This document shows positions 54,162 through 62,898 of a stretch of DNA of 64,000 bases, one piece after another (position 1 is the stretch's first letter; every line of letters begins with the position of its first letter). The stretch spans positions 1 through 64,000 of the forward strand of contig JBMNOP010000008.1 in the NCBI GenBank assembly GCA_050943135.1, in the 5' to 3' direction. Made by a program: the position numbers and the translations under genes. Source of the DNA: RUG695 sp050943135. Its GTDB lineage: Bacteria; Planctomycetota; Planctomycetia; Pirellulales; Thermoguttaceae. The notes under the pieces are model-generated. The model worked only from the letters and a program-made list of their open reading frames with translations. It did no database searches and was not told the DNA's origin.

Positions 54162-54195
54162 GCCCGCGATTCCGGGAAAGAGTCGCGGGCTTTTT
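54162..54195 (+). terminator. Hairpin between M42 and larE genes
   Basis: Perfect 8-bp stem GCCCGCGA/TCGCGGGC (54162-54169, 54183-54190) with a 13-base loop; the T-run is on the plus strand. It therefore faces transcripts antisense to larE/M42, and might also act as an RNA structure within the minus-strand message. Confidence 0.55.
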
Positions 54196-54228
54196 CACGT
54201 TCAAATGCAGACGGCGGTTGGGTTTGAA

Positions 54229-55293
54229 TTACATACCCGGAATATAGTTGCTCTCGGGAGTGACCGATTCACAGTAACGGGCGATCAGGTCGGCCGCGGC
54301 ATCGAGGTCTTTGAGCGAGATCATCTCGGTCGGCGTATGCATATACCGGTTCGGGATCGAGATCAGCGCCGTGGCCACGCCGGAACGGTTGACCTGAATA
54401 ACATTCGCGTCGGTTCCGGTCGGGCGTCCTTCGGCGGACATCTGAACAGGAATCTCATGTTTTGCGGCAATCGCTCGCAGTTCGTTGAGCAGGGGCGTGT
54501 TCAGGTTCGGCCCTTTGGCCAGCACCGCGCCACCGCCGAGGAGAACGTTGCCGTTGATTTTTTTGTCGATGGTCGGGCAATCGGTCGCATGGGTCACGTC
54601 GACGGCGATACCAACCGTTGGGTCGATTCCGAACGCGCTCGTTTTAGCGCCGCGCAAGCCGACTTCTTCCTGAACGGTCGAAACGGCACAGACCCCGACC
54701 GAAAGTTTTTTCGGGTCGATGCGCGAAAGCGCCTCCATCACGACCCAAACCCCGACTTTGTCGTCAGTGGCGACTGCGGTAATCCGCTCGTCGAGGAGTT
54801 CGCGACACGCCAATTCGACCGTGGCACAGTCGCCGATTTCGACCAACTCTTCGGCGGATTCCCGATCGGGCGCGCCGATGTCGATCCAGAGGTCCTGAAT
54901 TTTCATCACATGTTTGCGCTCTTCTTCGTTGAGCAGGTGGATCGGCTTCTTCCCGATCACACCGTTCACCGGACCTTTCCGCCCGTAGACGACAACCCGT
55001 TGGCCGGTCACAACCTGCGGATCCCAGCCGCCGAGCTGCAAGAAGTAGAGAAACCCGTCGGCATCGATGTAATTGATGATAAATCCGATCTGATCACAGT
55101 GGCCCGCCAGCATAATCTTGAACGGGGAATCCGGGTTTTTCGAGGCGAGCACGTTCCCGTGGACATCGGTGCGGACCTCGTCGGCATTCGCCGCGATGTA
55201 GTCGCGAACGACCTTTTGAATCGGTTCCTCAAATCCGGAGGGACTCGGTGTATCAAACAGAGCATGGAGAAATTCTTTTGATTTGGTATCCAC
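54229..55293 (-). CDS. M42 family metallopeptidase (glucanase/aminopeptidase-like)
   Basis: 354 residues from a GTG with GGAG upstream. It is a di-metal aminopeptidase of the TET/FrvX family. Metal ligands are visible at AGHCDQIG (H65), VATDDKVGVW (D177/D178), VQEEVGLRGA (E209/E210), DVTHATDCP and NRYMHTPTE. A PDZ-like insertion domain lies at about 70-160. The family usually forms large oligomers that degrade peptides. It lies 44 bp after ftsH on the same strand, so it may finish peptides produced by FtsH. Confidence 0.92.
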   Translation of the reverse strand: MDTKSKEFLHALFDTPSPSGFEEPIQKVVRDYIAANADEVRTDVHGNVLASKNPDSPFKIMLAGHCDQIGFIINYIDADGFLYFLQLGGWDPQVVTGQRVVVYGRKGPVNGVIGKKPIHLLNEEERKHVMKIQDLWIDIGAPDRESAEELVEIGDCATVELACRELLDERITAVATDDKVGVWVVMEALSRIDPKKLSVGVCAVSTVQEEVGLRGAKTSAFGIDPTVGIAVDVTHATDCPTIDKKINGNVLLGGGAVLAKGPNLNTPLLNELRAIAAKHEIPVQMSAEGRPTGTDANVIQVNRSGVATALISIPNRYMHTPTEMISLKDLDAAADLIARYCESVTPESNYIPGM

Positions 55294-55337
55294 GGTGTCT
55301 CCTTGATGGGAATCGACGGTTTTTGTTGTGGGAAGGC

Positions 55338-57692
55338 TCAGGCCGGTGGGCCGAGGATCTCTTGGATACGATCCTGGTCGATTTCTTCTTCGGCGATCAG
55401 GGTTTCGGCGAGTTTTTCGAGCAGATCCCGCTTCTCGGAAAGCATCAATTCAGCGGCGGCTTCCGCCTCGTGAAGAATGCGAAGCACCTCTTCGTCGATC
55501 AGGCGGGCCGTCAACTCGCTGTATTCGCGAGACTCGGCAATCTCTCGGCCGAGGAACGGATTGGCGTAGTCCGACCGGTACGAGACAGGGCCGAGCTTCT
55601 TACTCATTCCCCAGTGAACGACCATCCGCCGCGCAAGCCGGGTAGCTTCTTTGAGGTCATTCTCGGCACCGGTAGAAGTCTGATGATACACAATTTTTTC
55701 TGCGGTCCGCCCGGCGAGGTATCCCGTCAGTTTGGCGTGGATTTCAGTTTCGTTGAGGCTGAGTTGATCTTCTTCCGGCACAATGTAGGTGGCCCCGAGC
55801 GACATTCCGCGCGGGATGATTGTAACCTTGTGAACCTTGGTTTTCGTCGGGCTGAACCAATCGGCAATCGTGTGTCCGGCTTCGTGATAAGCTGTCTTGC
55901 GTTTATTTTCCTCGTTGAGGACCTCTTCGCGCGGAAGTCCCATAATCACCTTGGCGTGCGCGAATTCGAAGTCGGACATATCAACCTTGGTCTTGTAGTT
56001 CCGGGTGGCCCAGAGGGCAGCCTCGTTGACCAGGTTCTGAATGTCGGCGCCGGTAAATCCGACGGTCGAAGCGGCGAGTTTATCACGATCGATATCATCG
56101 GCTTTAGGGATTTTTTTCAGGTAGACGTCGAAGATCTCTTTGCGCCCCTTCCGGGAAGGACGATCGACGGTGATATGTCGGTCGAAACGTCCGGGACGCA
56201 TCAGCGCCGGGTCGAGCACGTCGGGACGGTTTGTCGCCGCCATAACCATCACCGATTCGGTGGGGACGAAACCGTCCATCTCGCTGAGGATCTGGTTGAG
56301 CGTCTGCTCGCGTTCGTCGTGCCCCCCGCCGAGCCCGGTGCCGCGCTGGCGGCCGACCGCGTCGATCTCATCGATGAAGAGGATGCTCGGGGCGCTGGTG
56401 CGTGCCGCGTGAAAGATTTCACGCACGCGCGTCGCGCCGACCCCGACGAACATCTGCATAAATTCGGAACCGTTGATCGACAGAAAACTGACCCCTGCTT
56501 CCCCCGCCACGGCACGCGCCAAGAGAGTTTTCCCGGTGCCCGGAGGCCCGCAGAGAAGTGAGCCTTTCGGCACACGCGCGCCCATTCGGTCGTACCGCTC
56601 GGGGTCTTTCAGGTAATCGACGATCTCTTCGAGTTCCTTCTTAACGTTGTCTAACCCGGCAACATCGGCGAAAGTGACCCGCTTGTTCTTGTTCGGGTCG
56701 TAGGAGCGCATCGGGCTTTTCATGATTCCGCCGATTCCGCCCCCCATCATCTGCTCGTTGGTGCGGCGCATCATCCGCCAGAAGATGAGCAAAAGAAAAC
56801 CACTCAACAAGACCGACGTGATCATGTAAAGGCCGGTATTGTCGATCGGCGAGTGCGAGGTGAACGACCGAACCTTTTGCCGAAGCGTGTTATCAAGATT
56901 CGGGTCGGTAAGGGCCGTGGCCGGGACCTCGCAGCGGAATTTGCGGTAGATCGCCTTCTCGGTGCTCGAGCCTTTCTTTTTATCGATCACCACGAGGAAA
57001 TAGGGAACCGGCCGGTCCGAGGTCGTAAAGGTGTAGTCGGCGTCCCGCCTCGGGACGGTAACCGGATGAATGATCCAGCGGTCGGCATCTTCCGGGTCAT
57101 CGGTGGAGTGAAAGACCGGTTCGGGGAGAAGTTTCCCCGGGTCGGAGTCGATTTCCGGCGGCGCGACAAAAGTGCCGCTTAGTATATTCCCTTTGAGGGT
57201 GACGGTATCAATGTTCCCTTTTTCAAGCTGCTCGTAGAACCCATTCCAGGAGATAAGCGTGGTACGGGATTCCTTTCGGGCCGAAACGAACATCCAAACG
57301 ATCCCCGCCACAAGGAGAACCATCAGGAAAGGAGAGACGCGCCCGCGGGGATAGTGAGTGCCCGAAGTCGGCTGTTTCCCCCCTTTAAACGGAGGCGGTG
57401 GAGGGTTCCCCCCCTCGGACTTCGCTTTACCGGAGTCGGGGCGTTTCGATACCGGAGGCCTGCTCGATTCCGGGGCCTGTTTGAAGCGGTCCGGGATTTT
57501 GCGATAAGTCTCTTCGTTCAGGGGGAAGTCGTCTCCGGAACCGGCATCTTTCGAGCCGGATCCCTCCGGAGGCGGGGTTTCCGAGGTCGGCCCTGTTGAT
57601 TCGCTCTCTTCCTTGCCGGGGAGAGGGTCTTCACTGCCGCCGGACATATAAAGCGCAGTTTTGGGGTTTTCCCAAAGGTCTGTTTTTTTCAT
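55338..57692 (-). CDS. ftsH: ATP-dependent zinc metalloprotease FtsH
   Basis: 784 residues from the ATG at 57690-57692 (an in-frame TTG at 57731 is the alternative). It is the membrane quality-control protease. A disordered cytoplasmic extension of about 120 Pro/Ser/Gly/Glu residues precedes the first membrane helix (FLMVLLVAGIVWMFVSA). The second helix is TSVLLSGFLLLIFWRMM. The AAA core has GPPGTGKTLLARAVA, SILFIDEIDAVGRQRG and RPGRFDRHITVD. The zinc site is HEAGHTIADWF. The extended N-terminus is larger than in E. coli. Confidence 0.96.
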   Translation of the reverse strand: MKKTDLWENPKTALYMSGGSEDPLPGKEESESTGPTSETPPPEGSGSKDAGSGDDFPLNEETYRKIPDRFKQAPESSRPPVSKRPDSGKAKSEGGNPPPPPFKGGKQPTSGTHYPRGRVSPFLMVLLVAGIVWMFVSARKESRTTLISWNGFYEQLEKGNIDTVTLKGNILSGTFVAPPEIDSDPGKLLPEPVFHSTDDPEDADRWIIHPVTVPRRDADYTFTTSDRPVPYFLVVIDKKKGSSTEKAIYRKFRCEVPATALTDPNLDNTLRQKVRSFTSHSPIDNTGLYMITSVLLSGFLLLIFWRMMRRTNEQMMGGGIGGIMKSPMRSYDPNKNKRVTFADVAGLDNVKKELEEIVDYLKDPERYDRMGARVPKGSLLCGPPGTGKTLLARAVAGEAGVSFLSINGSEFMQMFVGVGATRVREIFHAARTSAPSILFIDEIDAVGRQRGTGLGGGHDEREQTLNQILSEMDGFVPTESVMVMAATNRPDVLDPALMRPGRFDRHITVDRPSRKGRKEIFDVYLKKIPKADDIDRDKLAASTVGFTGADIQNLVNEAALWATRNYKTKVDMSDFEFAHAKVIMGLPREEVLNEENKRKTAYHEAGHTIADWFSPTKTKVHKVTIIPRGMSLGATYIVPEEDQLSLNETEIHAKLTGYLAGRTAEKIVYHQTSTGAENDLKEATRLARRMVVHWGMSKKLGPVSYRSDYANPFLGREIAESREYSELTARLIDEEVLRILHEAEAAAELMLSEKRDLLEKLAETLIAEEEIDQDRIQEILGPPA

Positions 57693-57732
57693 TCGCGTTC
57701 TTTCCCATTTGCTCTTCTTTTCAGTGAACAAG

Positions 57733-57750
57733 TGTCGGGAGTTCCCGACA
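57733..57750. promoter_or_regulatory. Palindrome in the ftsH leader
   Basis: TGTCGGGA-GT-TCCCGACA is a perfect 8+2+8 inverted repeat between a -10-like TATAAT (minus, 57764-57769) and the ftsH ATG. It could be an operator near +1 or a leader hairpin. Confidence 0.6.
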
Positions 57751-57948
57751 GACCCGTCGCTTGATTATACCAGCTTTCGGGAAAGAAGGAATAATGTCAA
57801 GGGAGAGGGAGTTTTGCGGATCGGAAAGAGTTTGACAGGGCCGGGAAATATAAATAAAACTTCTCTTTCTTCCCGCCGGGCAAATGACCCTTTCCGCGAT
57901 TCCTCTGGTTTTCCGATCCGATTCCGCCCCGGGAAGGAGCGAGTGCCC

Positions 57949-57978
57949 TTGACGGGTGTCCCCCTTTTTCTTTACAAT
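57949..57978 (+). promoter_or_regulatory. Promoter of the 58-kb secreted protein gene
   Basis: TTGACG (57949-57954) and TACAAT (57973-57978) with an 18-base spacer. The leader is about 35 bases. Confidence 0.7.
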
Positions 57979-58019
57979 CCCTCCGGTCGTTTTGCTGCCG
58001 TACCGAAGAGGATTGATGG

Positions 58020-59531
58020 ATGAACCGAACTGCCCGTCTGGCGGTATTCTGCCTGCTTGTTCTGCTTTTGTCGGGGAAGAATTTCCTCGACGCCCAGACC
58101 GCAGGGGGAATCTTTCCTCCCGGATCCGACTTCTACGGGAATCAGGTGATTTCGCCGAGTCCCTATCCGATGTCGTTCCCGATGCAGGGAGACATTTTTC
58201 AGGGTGTTCCGATCCAGGGGAATGTCTTGCAGGGGGCTGCAATCCCGATGCCGGGCGGAGGCGATCTCGGTTCCCTCTCCGGTACGGTGATCCCTTATGA
58301 CTCGCCTCTTCTTTCGCAATACGGGTTCGAGACGGGCCAACCTTATGGGCCGAACAACCCGCCGCCGGTCGTCGATACCACACGCCGTAACCTGCGGGAT
58401 AACGGAATCATCAAGGCACAGGAAGTTCCCGCTCCCGACGTGCTCCTCAAAGCGCTCAATCTCCAGTTGGAAGCTTGGGCTCCCGATCAAGTCCTTCTCG
58501 ACGACCTGACCCCGGCCACCGTCATGAAAATGACGGTCCCCTACGGGATCGACACTCGTTTCCTCTGCCGGCCCATCGGCGGTCAGACGGTTACCCCCCG
58601 AAGTGGTCGGGTTACTCCGAAAAGCGAACCGGCCTATGCGGTCGGAATCTTGTGTTGGAACCTGCCGATCGGAAACCGACGTATTTTCAACCCTTCCGGC
58701 GACCTGCTTGTTCCTCGGACCGGGTTCGGCTATCAACAGGTGCGCGGGGAACTCCTTGCCTCGATGGCAATGGCCAACGTGTCGGCCGGTTATGAGATCA
58801 GGGCGAATTCCGACCGGACGATGACTGTCAGAGACCTGATGGAATCGGAGATGAGTCAGATGACGCTTCAGGAGGATCTTTCGATGCTGGCGGTCGGTCT
58901 GGCCTTCTATCTCGATGACATCGGAAGAACCTGGCAAGAGGCTTCCGGCCGGACGATGTCGCTTGTCTCTTTGGCCGAGTATGAACTGAACCGCCCGGTT
59001 TATTGGAGTCGGAGCGAGTCGGTCAACCGGCTTCTCGGACTGACTTACCTCTCGGAACGGTTTCATCAGGAAATCGAAAAGGGGAACGGCGAACCACATC
59101 TGCGGGAAGTGACCGAGAATATCGACTCCAACCTTAAGACGGTCCACCGCCGGGCGCTGGAGGGACTCAACGACGCCGGACTCCGTCAGACACGCTTTCT
59201 TTCCGGCAAAGAGATCAGATCGGCGGTCGATGTGCTTCTGGTGAACGGACATTTTCTTCGCTGGCATCTGGTGGCATCCGATCGGTTCCCGGTCAACTCG
59301 CAGTCGTTGCGCAAGTCGATCTATCACCTGGCGTTGACCCTCGCGCAATTTTACAATCCGAAAAAGGACCCGCTTCGGACTTTCTCCGGCAAAGAGGTGG
59401 AAGCGATCAGTGTTACGCTCCATGCGTTGCGCCTCTATGTTAAAAAGTATACGAAAGATCCGGATTCGGAGTCTCAGGTTCCGGAACCCCAGGATTTCGC
59501 ATTGCAGGGTATCGAGTCGGACGCAGAGTAA
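58020..59531 (+). CDS. Unknown secreted planctomycete protein
   Basis: 503 residues with a signal peptide (LAVFCLLVLLLSGKNFLDAQ). A Pro/Gly/Gln-rich section (about 30-120) holds short repeats (GDIFQGVPIQGNVLQGA). The C-terminal 350 residues are mixed alpha and contain AYAVGILCWNLPIGNRR, a helical block MTLQEDLSMLAVGLAFYLDD and RSAVDVLLVNGHFLRWHL. No catalytic motif or family is recognised. Its end overlaps the convergent comEC frame by 92 bp. Confidence 0.78.
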   Translation: MNRTARLAVFCLLVLLLSGKNFLDAQTAGGIFPPGSDFYGNQVISPSPYPMSFPMQGDIFQGVPIQGNVLQGAAIPMPGGGDLGSLSGTVIPYDSPLLSQYGFETGQPYGPNNPPPVVDTTRRNLRDNGIIKAQEVPAPDVLLKALNLQLEAWAPDQVLLDDLTPATVMKMTVPYGIDTRFLCRPIGGQTVTPRSGRVTPKSEPAYAVGILCWNLPIGNRRIFNPSGDLLVPRTGFGYQQVRGELLASMAMANVSAGYEIRANSDRTMTVRDLMESEMSQMTLQEDLSMLAVGLAFYLDDIGRTWQEASGRTMSLVSLAEYELNRPVYWSRSESVNRLLGLTYLSERFHQEIEKGNGEPHLREVTENIDSNLKTVHRRALEGLNDAGLRQTRFLSGKEIRSAVDVLLVNGHFLRWHLVASDRFPVNSQSLRKSIYHLALTLAQFYNPKKDPLRTFSGKEVEAISVTLHALRLYVKKYTKDPDSESQVPEPQDFALQGIESDAE

Positions 59532-62151
59532 AAACACTCGCGGAATCTTTTCCCGATTTTTTCTTTTCAATTCGCGCCCGGATCGCGCCGGAGGTTCCCG
59601 TGTTTAAAATGCACAGGTCAGGAAATTCTTCGCGCCATTTCCTTTCGGTCTCGGGGGAGAGTCGGCCCGCAATTTCGCTCACCACGGCGTAGTTTGGGGA
59701 AAGTTCTTTGAGGAGTGGTCCGGTCGCCTGCGAAACCCCGCCGTGGTGCGGGATGGTTATCAGGTCGTACGGGGCGGCGGAGGGGTCCGGAAATTCCGGC
59801 GGCGTTTGGGTGTCGAGGTCTCCGGTCAAAAGGACACGTCGCCCGAGATGGGTTAGGCACAAGACAAGGCTCGACGCGTTGGTGTTCTTTTCGGTCGTTC
59901 CCTTTTCCGGATGGAGTATTTCGAGTTCCGGGAATCCGAATCGGGAAAGGTCGTCTCCCGCGCCGACATACTCGATCGGAATCTTTCTCTCTTCGAGCGC
60001 TTCGCGTAGCGGCGCCGAGCCGGATCCTCCTTCCGAGAAAAAGTTCGATGGAACCGCCACATGGCGCACGCGAATCGATCGCAGGAGTTCCGGCACTCCG
60101 TTGCAGTGGTCGGTATCGGCGTGGGAAAGAAGAAGCAGGTCAATGGTCATCCGTCCTCGCGCAAAGAGCGCCGACTCCGTCACGCGGCCTGCCCGGACCC
60201 CGTCGCCCATTGTGCCGCAGTCAAAGAGTGCCGTCTTTCCGGGGTAAAAGATCAGGTTTGCCCCCCCGTGACCGACCGAGAGAATTTCGATATCGACCCG
60301 CCCACGGCGGTATGTCTGGTATCGGCTGATGCCGGAAACGCCGATTCCGAGGACGAGCCAGAGTCCGACGAACAGAAAAATCGTTTTCAAACGTGGGCGG
60401 TATTTCGGAAAGAGGGTCCAGAAAACGAAGGGAAGGTAGAAACCACCGCTCCACCAGAGCGAGGGGCCGGGAATCCGAAACCAGGCGAAGGGAATCTGCC
60501 GAGAAGCGTCGAGCAACAGGGTCAGAAGCGAGAACGTCCCGTCGGTTAGGTGCGCAAGAATCCCCCCCAGTAGGGGAACCCATCCGAAAAGGAGCATCGC
60601 CAGTGCGAGGATCAGTGCCGCCTCGAAGGGGAGCCAGATGATCGGGTTGACCAAAAAAGAAACAGGGGTACACAAATGAATGTTCGTCAGGATGGCCGGA
60701 AGCAGGATCAGCTCGATCAGGAAAGAGGCCACCATCACGCGCAAAAAACCTTCGCCGAGCTTTTCGGCAAACCTCAGGAACATTCCCCGCATGGGGCGGT
60801 CTCTGTATTGCAAGCCGATCATGTGTATTCGATTCCGGATCTGCCGAATGAGGGGGAACTCCTTTTTCGGCGAGGCTGGGCTTCGTTCGGGCAACAGCCA
60901 GAGGAAAACGCCGGTCGCCAAAAACGAGAGGTGAACCCCCGTCAGAAACAGGTTGGCCGGGTTCAGCAGAAGGAGGATCAGCGCCGAGGCGGCAAACGAA
61001 TTGATCAGAACTGTTTTACGGCGAACGAGCATCGATAAACACAACACCCAAAAGAGAACCGCGGCACGGATGGCCGGAGGCTGAGCCCCGGCAAGCAACA
61101 CATAGCCAAGTATCGCCGCCGACAAAACGACTGCCTTGACATCGTGCGGGATCGCCATGGCACGGATGACCAGAAAGAGGAAGATTGCCACGAGCGAGAC
61201 GTGAAGCCCCGAGACCGAAATCAGGTGCACGGTTCCGGTGTGACGGAACATATCGAGCGTCTCGTCGTCCGGCGCGTTCCGCATTCCGAGAACGATCGCC
61301 GAGGCAAGAGCGCCGTTTTCGGGCGACAGACGGGAGACGAACGATTCGCTCGCCGCCCGTCGGATCTTTTCGACGGCGCGGAGGATTGTATAGCGAGGCA
61401 TTGCATCGAGTCTTTCGGTCGGTCGAAACGAGGCATTGGTCATCCGAAGCAGGATTCGGCGGGCACGGGCACGAAAGGCCCAATCGTTCTCTCCCGGATT
61501 TGCCGGGCCGGCGATATGCGCGAGCTTTCCGGTGACCCGGACAGGATCACCGATCCGAAACGCAGTCAGGTCTCCGTTTCCCTGCACAGTGACCTTCCCG
61601 GAACAGTCGGTCCATTCTCCCCTGTTTCGGATTCGGACTGTTTCGACCTCGGTCGAGGTTACGCCCCCTTCGGCGTAAAATGCATTTTCATAGAAGATCG
61701 GGGTGGAACGAACCACCCCTTCGATGACCGCCGAAACATGTTCGGCCGGAACCAGAAAACCGATCTCGTCTTTCGGAAAGAAGGACCAGCGGACCTGATG
61801 CCACAAGCCGAAACAAGAGAAGATAACGCCACCGAGGGCAACCGATGCCAAGAGGTCGCGATCGGAAGGCTTTGCACGACCAAACACCGGGGAGCGGAAA
61901 AGGACGAAGTGCCCCGCGGCGAGAAGGAAAAAGCTCCCCCAAAGAAACGGTGGGGGGGCAAAACACGCGTCGCAGAAAACACCCGCTGCGGCGACGGCAA
62001 AACAGGACGGAAGGGGGCTGCTGCCGAGACCGCGCGCGGCAGATCGCGTCGAAACACCGGGCTCTGACGCCGTAGCCTCGGAGCCGGAGGAAAAGGGGCC
62101 GTCGTTATTCTTCTTCAATCTGTTCCATAATCTCGTCGGGAATATTGACAT
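59440..62151 (-). CDS. comEC: ComEC/Rec2-type DNA-uptake or hydrolase membrane protein
   Basis: 903 residues. Domains in order: N-terminal DUF4131-like segment (about 40-230), the ComEC competence domain with roughly eight membrane helices (GLHVSLVAIFLFLVIRAMA; AGAQPPAIRAAVLFWVLCLS), and a metallo-beta-lactamase domain beginning EILSVGHGGANLIFYPGK. The metal site is SHADTDHCNG, and PHHGGVSQATGPLLKE is a second metal segment. ComEC moves single-stranded DNA across the inner membrane in transformation. No other com genes are in the window. The ATG at 62149-62151 lies 47 bp inside the end of yebC and has no clear ribosome site. The last 92 bp overlap the convergent secreted-protein gene. Confidence 0.9.
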   Translation of the reverse strand: MSIFPTRLWNRLKKNNDGPFSSGSEATASEPGVSTRSAARGLGSSPLPSCFAVAAAGVFCDACFAPPPFLWGSFFLLAAGHFVLFRSPVFGRAKPSDRDLLASVALGGVIFSCFGLWHQVRWSFFPKDEIGFLVPAEHVSAVIEGVVRSTPIFYENAFYAEGGVTSTEVETVRIRNRGEWTDCSGKVTVQGNGDLTAFRIGDPVRVTGKLAHIAGPANPGENDWAFRARARRILLRMTNASFRPTERLDAMPRYTILRAVEKIRRAASESFVSRLSPENGALASAIVLGMRNAPDDETLDMFRHTGTVHLISVSGLHVSLVAIFLFLVIRAMAIPHDVKAVVLSAAILGYVLLAGAQPPAIRAAVLFWVLCLSMLVRRKTVLINSFAASALILLLLNPANLFLTGVHLSFLATGVFLWLLPERSPASPKKEFPLIRQIRNRIHMIGLQYRDRPMRGMFLRFAEKLGEGFLRVMVASFLIELILLPAILTNIHLCTPVSFLVNPIIWLPFEAALILALAMLLFGWVPLLGGILAHLTDGTFSLLTLLLDASRQIPFAWFRIPGPSLWWSGGFYLPFVFWTLFPKYRPRLKTIFLFVGLWLVLGIGVSGISRYQTYRRGRVDIEILSVGHGGANLIFYPGKTALFDCGTMGDGVRAGRVTESALFARGRMTIDLLLLSHADTDHCNGVPELLRSIRVRHVAVPSNFFSEGGSGSAPLREALEERKIPIEYVGAGDDLSRFGFPELEILHPEKGTTEKNTNASSLVLCLTHLGRRVLLTGDLDTQTPPEFPDPSAAPYDLITIPHHGGVSQATGPLLKELSPNYAVVSEIAGRLSPETERKWREEFPDLCILNTGTSGAIRARIEKKKSGKDSASVFTLRPTRYPAMRNPGVPEPETPNPDLSYTF

Positions 62152-62860
62152 TCGACGAGACCGTCTGAATATCTTCGTGTTCGTCGAGCGCGTCGAGCAG
62201 ACGTATGACGGCCTGTGCCGTGGTCAGGTCGGTGACATCGACGGTTTCGCGCGGAACCATCGTGATTTCGGAACTTTCCGGATGAATTTTGTTCGCCTCA
62301 AACGCCTCGGCCAATACGTCAAACGCTTCGGGAGAACAGGTAACCTGGAAACCTTCTTCTTGCTCTTCGATGTCGTCGGCACCCGCTTCAAGGGCTAGCT
62401 CCATCAACTTCTCTTCTTCGATCCGGTCCTTCGGAATAAAGAAGACGCCTTTCTTATCGAAGTTCCAGCCGACGCACCCGGTTGTGCCGAGTTTGCCGCC
62501 GTGTACTTCGAAAATCTTCCGGATTTCCGGAGCGGTACGATTTCGGTTGTCGGTCAGGCTGGTCGCCATGACCGCCACGCCGTTCGGCCCGTAACCTTCA
62601 TAGAGGAGTTCTTCGAATTCGGCCGAGCTACCTTCGCCGGTCCCACGCTTAATAGCACGTGCGATGTTATCTTTCGGCAGCGAAAGGGCCTTCGCTTCTT
62701 CGATGGCGGTACGAAGACGGATGTTGTTGGCAGGGTCACCCCCACCGTGTTTGGCGGCAATGATGATCGCTTTGGCCAATTTGCTCCAAAGCCTACCGCG
62801 TTTGGCGTCGACCAAAGCCTTCTTGTGTTTAATACCCGCCCAGTGGGAATGTCCGGCCAT
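62105..62860 (-). CDS. yebC: YebC/PmpR family regulator
   Basis: 251 residues. The family includes transcriptional regulators and translation factors acting on proline stretches. N-terminus MAGHSHWAGIKHKKALVDAK is diagnostic; GGDPANNIRLRTAIEEAKAL and YEGYGPNGVAVMATSLTDNR follow. AGGAG precedes the ATG by 7 bases. It lies between the Lys-rich gene and comEC on the same strand. Confidence 0.95.
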   Translation of the reverse strand: MAGHSHWAGIKHKKALVDAKRGRLWSKLAKAIIIAAKHGGGDPANNIRLRTAIEEAKALSLPKDNIARAIKRGTGEGSSAEFEELLYEGYGPNGVAVMATSLTDNRNRTAPEIRKIFEVHGGKLGTTGCVGWNFDKKGVFFIPKDRIEEEKLMELALEAGADDIEEQEEGFQVTCSPEAFDVLAEAFEANKIHPESSEITMVPRETVDVTDLTTAQAVIRLLDALDEHEDIQTVSSNVNIPDEIMEQIEEE

Positions 62861-62898
62861 GAAAACTCCTCGGAATTAGTTAAATAACGACCTCGTTT

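Noticed and set aside
57972..59570. 532-codon minus-strand frame
   Set aside because: Antisense to the secreted protein gene, which has a signal peptide and a promoter; the antisense product has neither.
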